Positions 36,471 through 43,589 of a stretch of DNA of 64,000 nucleotides are shown here, piece after piece. The notes under the pieces were generated by a model. That model was not told where the DNA came from. It made no database searches and saw only the letters and a list, made by a program, of their open reading frames with translations. Each line of letters opens with the position of its first letter. Position 1 is the first letter of the stretch. The stretch comes from Janthinobacterium saanense (GTDB taxonomy: Bacteria; Pseudomonadota; Gammaproteobacteria; Burkholderiales; Burkholderiaceae_D). The stretch is from NCBI RefSeq assembly GCF_014200675.1, contig NZ_JACHCI010000009.1, positions 62,001 through 126,000 on the forward strand, read 5' to 3'. A program made the position numbers and the translations under genes.

Positions 36471-37622
36471 TTATTGCGCGATTTTGCGCGTTCCCACCAC
36501 TTCCACCGTTACGCGGCGGTTCGCTGCGCGGCCGGCGCTGCTGCGATTGTCGGCTACCGGCTGCGTCTTGCCCTTGCCTTCCGTGTAGACGCGGCTGCCA
36601 TCGACGCCCTGCGTCACCAGATAGGCCTTGACGGCATTGGCGCGGCGCAGCGACAGGCCCTGGTTATAGGCGTCCGAACCGATCGCGTCCGTGTGGCCCA
36701 CCGTGACGATGACTTCCAGATCCATGCCTTGCAGCTGGCCCAGCAGCTTGTCCAGCGCCAGCTTGCCTTGCGGCTTGATGCTGGACTGGTCGAAATCGAA
36801 CAGGGCTTCGGATGCAAAACTGACTTTTTCCGACACGGGGGCCGGCGCCGGCTTGGCCACGATGACTGGCGCCGGCATGACGACAGGGACCGGCGCCGCT
36901 TCCGGTGGCGGCGGCTGGTAGGCCGGCGTGGCGCTGGCCGAGCGACCCAGTTTATACACCAGGCTGACCGAGTACAGGTCGGCATCGCCGCGGTTGCCGA
37001 CGGCGTCGTTCAGGCGATAACGCTCGACTTCACCGCGCAAGGCCAGCGCTTCGCTGAACTTGTATTCCAGGCCCAGGCCCAGCTTGGCATTGAGCTTGCG
37101 CTCGCTCGCTTGCGTATTGGCCGATCCCAGCAGGCGGTTGCCGCTGAATTCGGTATTCGTCTTGGTGTAATGCATGCCGACCCGGCCCAGCAGGGACAAG
37201 CGCTGCGACAGCGGCAACTGGCCCAGCAAGTCCAGGTTCACGCCGCGAAAACCCGCTTCGCCGTTCAGTACGCCGTTGCCGCTGGTGGTCGACTTGAAGT
37301 CGAATTTGCCCAGGTCAAAATAGCCCGCTTCCACGGCGAAATACTGGTTCAGCTGCCGGCCGACAAACAGTTTATAGCCTGTGTCGCGCTGGTCCTTGCT
37401 AAAACCGGTGACGCTTTCGCCATTCGCGGCCAGGCTGGCGCGCAGTCGTGGTTCGTCGATGGTGGCGCGCGACTGGCCCACGCCCGCGCCGATGTACCAG
37501 GCGCTGTTGGCCCAGTCCGGATTGATGAAAGTATTGTCCTGCGCCTGCGCCGTTTGCGCTGCCAGCAGCGCGCCGGTCATCACGCCCAGGGCGCCCAGTG
37601 TTTTTGCGATCGTCATGGTCAT
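36471..37622 (-). CDS. OmpA-family outer-membrane protein
   Basis: 383-residue protein: signal peptide (1-27, ending TAQAQ), an eight-stranded OmpA-like beta-barrel (about 35-225, e.g. WYIGAGVGQSRA), a Pro/Ala/Val-rich linker (about 230-265), and a C-terminal OmpA peptidoglycan-binding domain (about 270-380; FDFDQSSIKPQ, VGHTDAIGSDAYNQGLSLRRA). It should tether the outer membrane to peptidoglycan. It starts 6 bp after the stop of the ice-binding lipoprotein gene, so both are one transcription unit. The pairing suggests joint surface function, by inference. Confidence 0.93.
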   Translation of the reverse strand: MTMTIAKTLGALGVMTGALLAAQTAQAQDNTFINPDWANSAWYIGAGVGQSRATIDEPRLRASLAANGESVTGFSKDQRDTGYKLFVGRQLNQYFAVEAGYFDLGKFDFKSTTSGNGVLNGEAGFRGVNLDLLGQLPLSQRLSLLGRVGMHYTKTNTEFSGNRLLGSANTQASERKLNAKLGLGLEYKFSEALALRGEVERYRLNDAVGNRGDADLYSVSLVYKLGRSASATPAYQPPPPEAAPVPVVMPAPVIVAKPAPAPVSEKVSFASEALFDFDQSSIKPQGKLALDKLLGQLQGMDLEVIVTVGHTDAIGSDAYNQGLSLRRANAVKAYLVTQGVDGSRVYTEGKGKTQPVADNRSSAGRAANRRVTVEVVGTRKIAQ

Positions 37623-37628
37623 CTCCGT

Positions 37629-39941
37629 TTATTTGGTGATCTGGTTGTTACGCAGGGTAACGGCAGCAGCCGTCAAGACGCGGCCGTTGAGCAAGGTAGT
37701 GTTGTCGCCCACCGTGATCGCTGCGGACTGGCCCAGGATATTGCCCTTGAAGACGCTGTTCGCGGCCAGGGTGGTCGGACCGACAGGCAGCCAGGTGAGG
37801 TTGTCGGCAGTGGCGCCATTGTTCAGGGCGACTACCGAGTTGACGGTCGAGTTCAGGGTCAGCGCCGTGCGAAAGATATACACGCCGGGACCGTTGAGCG
37901 TCACCGTGCCGGTGATGCTGATTGCGCCGGCATAGCAATACACGCCTGGGCCAAAGGTCAGGCCACCGAGGTCAACCCCGCCGGCAAAGCTGACGTCGCA
38001 GTTGCGGCTGTTGCCATCGGTAATTGCCGCTTGCAGGTCGGTCATGGCGCCGGCCAGGATCGCGCCCGATTTGTAGTTGTTGAAGCCGGCTGCCTGGGTC
38101 GGATCGACCGTTTGCGAAGGAGAGCCGACATCACCGTTGATGAAGGTGGTGCCACCCGAATTATTCGTGATCGAAGTTCCTGCCAGCACGCCGAATGGCG
38201 CTGCGCGGCCGAGATCGATAGGGTTGAGCACGGGCGGGATGGCGGCAGCGGTCACGGTCAGCAGCGCGTTGCCCGTATGGCTACCCACCGTGGCGGTGAT
38301 GGTGCTGGTGCCGGCAGTAACGCCGGTCGCGATACCTGTGTTCAGTACGGTGGCGCTGGCGATGGTGCCCGAACTCCAGGTGGCGGTGGTCGTGATGACG
38401 GCGTTCGAGTTGTCCGAGTACGTCGCGGTGGCGACGAATTGCTGCACGGCGCCGACAGCGATGCTGGCGTTGGCTGGCGTGACGGCAATGCTGACCAGGG
38501 TGGCGGCAGGCACGGTTACGGTGGTGCTGGCTTGCATGCCGTTGAAGCTGGCAGTGACCAGGCTATTGCCGGCAGTTACGCCGGTGACCAGGCCGCTGCC
38601 GGCGACGCTGGCCGAGGCCGGGGTGGCGGAAACGAAGCTGCTGCCAGCGGTCACATCCGCGGTGCTACTGTCTGAATAGGTGGCCACCACGGCCAGCTGG
38701 CGTGTCGCAGCGATCAGCACGGTCGGGTTTTGCGGCGTGACAGCGATGGATACCAGGACTGCCGGCGGTGGCGGGACAACTGCCCTGACGGTCAGTATGG
38801 CGCTGGCTGACAGGCCGCCCGAAGTGGCAGTGATATTGGTCACGCCGGCAGTGACGCCGGTGGCGGCGCCTGTATTGAGCACGGTCGCCTTGGCAGGCGC
38901 GGTACTGGTCCACAGGACACTGGCGGTGACGTTGGCGGTCGAGTTATCCGAATAGGTGGCGGTGGCAAGGAATTGCTGCTGGGCGCCGACGGCGATGCTG
39001 GCGGTGGCTGGCGTGACGGCGATGCCTATGATGGTAGCGGCAGGCACGGTGACGGTGGTGTTGGCCGTCTTGCCGCCGAAGCTGGCTGTCATGACACTAT
39101 TGCCGGCGGCGACGCCGGTTACCAGGCCATTCGCGCCGACCTTGGCCGAGGCGGCGTTGGCTGCGCTGTAGTTGCTGGTGGCGCTGACGTCAGGCGTGGT
39201 GCCGTCCGAGTAGGTGGCGATCACGGTCAACTGGCGGGTCGCGGCGATCAGCACGGTCGGATTTTGCGGTGTGACGGCGATCGACAACAACACGGCTGGC
39301 GTGACCGTCAGCACGGTGCTGGCGCTCAAGGCGCCGGTGGTGGCGGTGATCTGTGTGGCGCCGGCAACTTTGCCCAGCGCCAGGCCGCCAGCGGCGATGC
39401 TCGCCGTGGCCGGGGTAGCAGAGGCAAAGGCGGAGACCGCCGTAACGTCATGCGTGCTGCCGTCGCTGAATGTGCCGGTGACGGCAAATTGCTGCGTGCC
39501 GCCAATGGCGACCGATGGCGTGAGCGGGGCGATGGCGATGGCCTTGAGTACGGCTGGCGACACGGTCAGTTGCGCCGTGGCACTCATGCCGCCAAACGTG
39601 GCGTTGACGGCCGAGCCGCCAGCTGCAATGCCGATGCCCAGGCCCGTGCCGGGATTGACGCTGGCGCTGGCTGGCGTGGCAGAAGTCCAGGCGGCTTTCG
39701 CACTGACGTCTTGCGAGGAACCGTCGCTGTAGGTGGCGATGGCGGAAAATTGCTGGCCGGCGCCGATGGCGACAGTGGCCGTGGCTGGCGTCACGGCCAG
39801 GCTGGAAAGCGTGGCGCCCGGCAAGCCGAGGATGGGCTCGCGGCCCTGGTCGCTGCCACCGCCGCAGCCGGCGAGGGCGGCCATGGCCAATAAACCTGCC
39901 GAGACGAGCAGCGGGGTCAGATAGCGCTTGAAGATATTCAT
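37629..39941 (-). CDS. lipoprotein with six Big-type domains and a DUF3494 ice-binding domain
   Basis: 770-residue predicted lipoprotein (lipobox LAGC, Cys26). Six bacterial Ig-like (Big2/Big5-type) repeats of about 87 residues run from ~45 to ~565, each with an AVTP... QQF.A.ATYSDGS...W.S...G..AG...ITA..LTV pattern. A C-terminal DUF3494 domain covers 572-770 (APFGVLAGTSITN, GPGVYCYAGA, NGRVLTAAAVTLRNNQ), the fold of bacterial and fungal ice-binding proteins. The Big array would hold the ice-binding domain away from the cell. Repeats 3-4 and 5-6 are close copies. An OmpA-type gene follows by 6 bp, and the upstream leader is highly structured. Ice binding is inferred from family; not all DUF3494 proteins bind ice. 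Confidence 0.9.
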   Translation of the reverse strand: MNIFKRYLTPLLVSAGLLAMAALAGCGGGSDQGREPILGLPGATLSSLAVTPATATVAIGAGQQFSAIATYSDGSSQDVSAKAAWTSATPASASVNPGTGLGIGIAAGGSAVNATFGGMSATAQLTVSPAVLKAIAIAPLTPSVAIGGTQQFAVTGTFSDGSTHDVTAVSAFASATPATASIAAGGLALGKVAGATQITATTGALSASTVLTVTPAVLLSIAVTPQNPTVLIAATRQLTVIATYSDGTTPDVSATSNYSAANAASAKVGANGLVTGVAAGNSVMTASFGGKTANTTVTVPAATIIGIAVTPATASIAVGAQQQFLATATYSDNSTANVTASVLWTSTAPAKATVLNTGAATGVTAGVTNITATSGGLSASAILTVRAVVPPPPAVLVSIAVTPQNPTVLIAATRQLAVVATYSDSSTADVTAGSSFVSATPASASVAGSGLVTGVTAGNSLVTASFNGMQASTTVTVPAATLVSIAVTPANASIAVGAVQQFVATATYSDNSNAVITTTATWSSGTIASATVLNTGIATGVTAGTSTITATVGSHTGNALLTVTAAAIPPVLNPIDLGRAAPFGVLAGTSITNNSGGTTFINGDVGSPSQTVDPTQAAGFNNYKSGAILAGAMTDLQAAITDGNSRNCDVSFAGGVDLGGLTFGPGVYCYAGAISITGTVTLNGPGVYIFRTALTLNSTVNSVVALNNGATADNLTWLPVGPTTLAANSVFKGNILGQSAAITVGDNTTLLNGRVLTAAAVTLRNNQITK
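38237..39302 (-). repeat. tandem duplication of a two-domain Big unit
   Basis: Within the ice-binding gene, residues ~214-391 and ~392-568 are near copies: SIAVTPQNPTVLIAATRQL recurs at about 216 and 394, and ASIAVGA.QQF.ATATYSDNS recurs in the following domain of each unit. The period is about 535 bp. Such repeats can expand or contract by recombination. Confidence 0.75.
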
Positions 39942-39945
39942 GTGT

Positions 39946-39951
39946 TTCCTT
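39946..39951 (-). promoter_or_regulatory. ribosome binding site of the ice-binding gene
   Basis: On the minus strand AAAGGAAA precedes the ATG by about 5 bp. It sits right after the structured leader, so folding of the leader could affect its access. Confidence 0.6.
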
Positions 39952-39959
39952 TATGCATA

Positions 39960-40039
39960 GGCAAAACCTTGCCGGGCATCCGGGGATGAGGTCATCCGCC
40001 AGAGCCATGTCGCCCTTCGCTACAGGGCGATGGACTGGC
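39960..40039 (-). ncRNA. structured 5' leader of the ice-binding operon (candidate cis-regulatory RNA)
   Basis: On the minus-strand transcript four stems follow each other. First is an outer hairpin 40039-39998: GCCAG/CTGGC, CCA/TGG, then TCGCCCT/AGGGCGA around GTAGCGA. Then come GGATGAC-CTCATCC (39997-39984), CCGG/CCGG (39983-39972) and GGCAAGGTTTTGCC (39973-39960). The Shine-Dalgarno site follows 9 nt later. The density of perfect short stems is far above the surrounding intergenic DNA. It does not fit the conserved core of the c-di-GMP-I or TPP classes. It may be a thermosensor, riboswitch or protein-binding leader; the function is unknown. Confidence 0.5.
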
Positions 40040-40101
40040 ATGCACTATTTCATTTAGGAAATTACTGGTATGTGCGGTGGCGCGCACAGCCTCCGGCAAT
40101 A

Positions 40102-40115
40102 TGAAAATATTTTCA
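40102..40115. promoter_or_regulatory. 14-bp perfect palindrome upstream of the ice-binding operon
   Basis: TGAAAATATTTTCA is fully symmetric and lies about 60 bp upstream of the structured leader. It is a candidate operator or the AT-rich core of the promoter. Confidence 0.4.
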
Positions 40116-40164
40116 AAGGAAACTATTTCGGTCCGGAAAACAACAGATGAGGCATGAGGGACGT

Positions 40165-40192
40165 AAAAAAGCCGGCGCAGCGGCCGGCTTCG
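40165..40192 (-). terminator. terminator of the DUF2147 gene
   Basis: On the minus strand AAGCCGGC - CGCT - GCCGGCTT-type stem followed by six T residues (A run 40165-40170). It lies about 20 bp after the stop at 40213. Confidence 0.8.
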
Positions 40193-40212
40193 TCATGGCG
40201 GGAGCGGTAGAC

Positions 40213-40668
40213 TTATTCTTCACGCAGCCAGGTTTGCGAACGGCCAAACATCGGTATGCCCACGTAGCCGCGCACTTGCAGTTTCTTGCCACTATCGCTC
40301 AGTTCGAGTTTGCTTTTGTAGCTTTTTCCGTCTTTGGGATCGGTGATTTCTCCGCCGTTCCATTCATTGCCGTCTTTTTTCAAGCCCGATAAAATGACCA
40401 GTCCGATAATGGGTTGATCCTTTTTATCGCCTTTGCATAAGTCGCATTTCGGGTTTTGATCTTCTTCCGGGGGACGGAACAGTTTTTCGATCTTGCCCTG
40501 CAATACGCCATTGCTTTCGGTGATACGGACCAGCGATTTCGGCTTGCCGCTCACATCGTCGATGGTTTTCCAGACACCGACGGGTGAGCTGTCATCGGCC
40601 CAGGCCGATGACATGGCAACGGTCAACAGACTTGCCGCGAGAAAACTTACTTTGACTAAATTACGCAT
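40213..40668 (-). CDS. DUF2147 exported protein
   Basis: 151-residue protein with a signal peptide ending SSAWA and the DUF2147 lipocalin-like fold. The pattern SPVGVWKTIDDVSGKPKSLVRI at the start and YVGIPMFGRSQTWLR at the end is typical. A CDLCKGD motif with two Cys lies mid-protein. Start at 40668 is chosen because it opens the signal peptide; the longer frame adds 17 residues without a clear start. It stands alone with its own terminator. Function of the family is unknown. Confidence 0.87.
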   Translation of the reverse strand: MRNLVKVSFLAASLLTVAMSSAWADDSSPVGVWKTIDDVSGKPKSLVRITESNGVLQGKIEKLFRPPEEDQNPKCDLCKGDKKDQPIIGLVILSGLKKDGNEWNGGEITDPKDGKSYKSKLELSDSGKKLQVRGYVGIPMFGRSQTWLREE

Positions 40669-40824
40669 CGCTTTGTCTCCAATATTGATTTTATGATTGG
40701 GATGTTTCACAGGCGGCACTCTCTCAGTGTACGCCTGATGCGCTGGCTAGTTTAGCAAACTGCTTGCACATTTTTTCAATTGTCGCCGAAAAACTGAGCA
40801 AGCGCTCGTTTTGTTGCGAACCGC

Positions 40825-43479
40825 TTACTGCTTGCTGGCACCGGCAATGCTGTTGGCCGCCTGTAATAAACGGTTTTTTTCGTCCAGCTTGAAATGCGCA
40901 TGTTGCATATTGTCTGCCAGCCTCTGGGTCATACCCTCGTCGAGATGTGCTTTGAGCCAGCCGGACATCTGTTCTAGCGGCACGCTGTTCCAGTAGATGG
41001 CGGGGGCGTTCTTTGCCAGCACATTCGGACGGTTGCCCGGATTGGGGGCGGTCAGCGCTTCGATATTCTCGGTGAAGGTCTTCCAGGACAGCTGGGGATT
41101 TTCTTCATTGAGCCCGAACACCATGCCCAGACGCAATACATTCGCCTGCGGCGGGATTTCCGGCGACAGCGCGATGGCTGCGGCGCGTGCCGCCAGTTGC
41201 GGATCGCGCACGCGCATCAGCAGCGCGTAGTAGCGGCGCATTTCCGTCTCATTGGCTGCCGCCCTGGCGATGGCGTGCAGTTGCTCGAAGGTGGCGGCGT
41301 CGGCGTTCTGCGCGACGATGGTCAATATCATCGCCTGATCGTCCGGTGCAATGCTCTTGCGGTCGGCGACGAAAGTGGCAAAGCGCTGGCGTGCCTCGGC
41401 CACCACGTCCTGGTCGCCCCAGGCGCCCAGGCGCGACAGCACGGTGCGGCGCAGGCGCTGCACGCCGGCCGTTTCATCGCTGGCGGCCTGCCAGCCCAGG
41501 CGCGTGGCGGCCGGTTTGAGCAGCCCGCTCGCATAGGCGACAAAGGTAGCGTGGCCGGGGGTGTTGCGCTCGATACGCTCGATAGTCGACAGCACGTCGA
41601 TCACCTGGTTCCAAACGCGTTCATTGAGCTCATCGCCCATCGCGCCGGCCAGCGCCAGATAGCTGGCCAGCGGCTGGGTGCCGTTTTCCACCTGCGCCCA
41701 CTGGTCATCGAGCAGGGCGATGCGGTCGCCCGCCGGCAGGCTGTGGAATTGCTGCGTATTGGTTGCCAGGGTGGCAGCATCGTAGGCGGTGCGGTAAAAG
41801 CCGTCGGCGCCGGCGTTGAGGGAAAGCGCCTCGTCGCAGCGGCCGGCAGCCACGGTTTGCCCATCCTCGGTCAGCAACAGCGATTGCGGCTGGCCGTTGG
41901 CGCCGATGCGCAGGCGCAGCGGAATATTCCAGTGCGGCTGGGCCGGGTCGCTGCCTTGCATCAGGAAGCGCTGCTGCGACAGCTTGATGGTGCGCGCGCC
42001 GGCCGCGTCACAGCTGGCGTTCAGCGACACGATGGGGAAGCCCGGCTGGTTGATCCAGCTATGTGCCAGCGCGCCGATGTCGCTGCCGCTGGCTTTGCCC
42101 AGCGCATTCCACAGGTCGGCGCTGGTGGCGTTCGAATAGGCGCGGTCCTTCATATAGGCGCGGATGCCGCTGCGGAAGGTGTCCGGGCCGATATAGGCTT
42201 CCAGCATGCGCAATACTGCCTGCCCCTTGTTATAGATGATCAGGTTATCGGCGCCATTTTCCGGCGCCAGTTCGTCGATCACCGGGTTATGCACCGCTTT
42301 CGAGTCCACCCGCGCATCGACGCCCATTGCCGCTTCCTTGCCGGCGTCTTCCTGCTCGCGCACATGCCAGTCGGGATTGCGCAAGTCGGTTTCCTTGGCG
42401 GCAAACCAGGAGGCAAAGCTTTCATTGAGCCAGATATCATCCCACCAGCCCATGGTCACCAGGTCGCCGAACCACTGGTGCGCCATTTCATGTGCTTCGA
42501 TGCTGAAGACGGTCTGGCGGTTGTCGATGGTCGACGATGGCGTGACCAGCAGGGTCTGGTCGTTGTAGGTGATGGCGCCCCAGTTTTCCATCGCACCCTG
42601 GAAGCCGCCCGGCACGGCGATCAGATCGAGCTTGGGCAGCGGGAAAGCGTGGTCGAAATAGTCGTTGTAGTCGAGCAGGATCTGGCGCGCGTTGTTCAGC
42701 GCGGTTGCGCCGTACTGTTGCTGGCCGCGCACGGCCCAGACATTGATATCGGTCGCGCCAGCTTTGGTGCCGATGCTGGCCATGTCGCCGCTGGTCAGTT
42801 CCACCAGATAGGACGGCATCTTGGGCGAGCGCTGGAAGGTGGTGGTGGCGCTGCCGCCATGCACCGTGCGCTGTGCTACCGGCATATTCGAGATCGATAC
42901 CCACTTGGCCGGCGTGGTGGTGCTCAGCTGGAAGGTCGAGCGGAAGGCCGGTTCATCCCAGCAGGGGAACATGCGGCGCGCATCGGTCGCTTCGAACTGG
43001 GTGGACAGCAGCAAGTCCTGGCTGCCGTCTGGCTTCTTGAACGGCTGGGCGAACAGGCCGCGCGGGCCGGTGTCGATCTTCGCGGTGTAGTCCAGCGTCA
43101 GCGTGTGCTCGCCGGCTGCGGCCGGTTTGACCAGCGTCACCGTGACGATCTGCCGTTTTGGATCGATCACCGTGCTCTTGACCGGCTTGCCGTCCAGGCG
43201 CACCTGCTGGAACTGCATGCCGATGGCGTTGAATTCGATGCTGGCGGTAGCTTCCCGGAACAGCAGCTTGACGCTTTCCTTGCCGCGCAAGCTGCGTTTG
43301 CTGGCATCGGGCACGATGGCGACCGTGTAGTCGATGGGGACGACGTTTTTCGGCAGGTGGCCCGGTGCGGCGTCAAACGAAAACGGCAGTTGCTGGGGAG
43401 CTGGCGCGGCAGCGGCGGCGTGGCATAACAGCGCGGCGGCACTGGCGGCAAGGGTACGGGATAGAAGATTCGGCTGCAT
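40825..43479 (-). CDS. M1-family aminopeptidase, exported
   Basis: 884-residue zinc aminopeptidase with a signal peptide (about 1-25). The substrate motif GAMEN is at 295-299, the zinc motif HEMAH at 330-334 and the third ligand at Glu353 in WLNESFASW; this is the classical HExxH-x18-E spacing. A C-terminal ERAP1-like helical domain fills ~560-880. The enzyme should trim peptides from the N-terminus in the periplasm or outside. It is the second M1 enzyme in the window, unrelated in context to the ABC-fused one. Confidence 0.93.
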   Translation of the reverse strand: MQPNLLSRTLAASAAALLCHAAAAAPAPQQLPFSFDAAPGHLPKNVVPIDYTVAIVPDASKRSLRGKESVKLLFREATASIEFNAIGMQFQQVRLDGKPVKSTVIDPKRQIVTVTLVKPAAAGEHTLTLDYTAKIDTGPRGLFAQPFKKPDGSQDLLLSTQFEATDARRMFPCWDEPAFRSTFQLSTTTPAKWVSISNMPVAQRTVHGGSATTTFQRSPKMPSYLVELTSGDMASIGTKAGATDINVWAVRGQQQYGATALNNARQILLDYNDYFDHAFPLPKLDLIAVPGGFQGAMENWGAITYNDQTLLVTPSSTIDNRQTVFSIEAHEMAHQWFGDLVTMGWWDDIWLNESFASWFAAKETDLRNPDWHVREQEDAGKEAAMGVDARVDSKAVHNPVIDELAPENGADNLIIYNKGQAVLRMLEAYIGPDTFRSGIRAYMKDRAYSNATSADLWNALGKASGSDIGALAHSWINQPGFPIVSLNASCDAAGARTIKLSQQRFLMQGSDPAQPHWNIPLRLRIGANGQPQSLLLTEDGQTVAAGRCDEALSLNAGADGFYRTAYDAATLATNTQQFHSLPAGDRIALLDDQWAQVENGTQPLASYLALAGAMGDELNERVWNQVIDVLSTIERIERNTPGHATFVAYASGLLKPAATRLGWQAASDETAGVQRLRRTVLSRLGAWGDQDVVAEARQRFATFVADRKSIAPDDQAMILTIVAQNADAATFEQLHAIARAAANETEMRRYYALLMRVRDPQLAARAAAIALSPEIPPQANVLRLGMVFGLNEENPQLSWKTFTENIEALTAPNPGNRPNVLAKNAPAIYWNSVPLEQMSGWLKAHLDEGMTQRLADNMQHAHFKLDEKNRLLQAANSIAGASKQ

Positions 43480-43552
43480 CTGAGGCGCTTTCCTGTGTGG
43501 GATGTGTTGATAATCGAACGCTACGCTATGCCAGCACCGCTGGCGCCCAAAG

Positions 43553-43578
43553 AAAAGGCCGCTCAGTGAGCGGCCTTG
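43553..43578 (-). terminator. terminator of valS
   Basis: On the minus strand AAGGCCGCT / AGCGGCCTT with a 5-nt loop, then TTTCTTTGGG. It lies 12 bp after the valS stop. The T tract is interrupted by C. Confidence 0.75.
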
Positions 43579-43589
43579 ACTAGGTTGTA

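Noticed and set aside
39960..40039. Assignment of the ice-binding leader as a c-di-GMP-I riboswitch
   Set aside because: The conserved core (GAAA tetraloop with receptor, GCAAAGCC and the G-C ligand-contact pattern) is not present. It is kept only as an unassigned structured leader.
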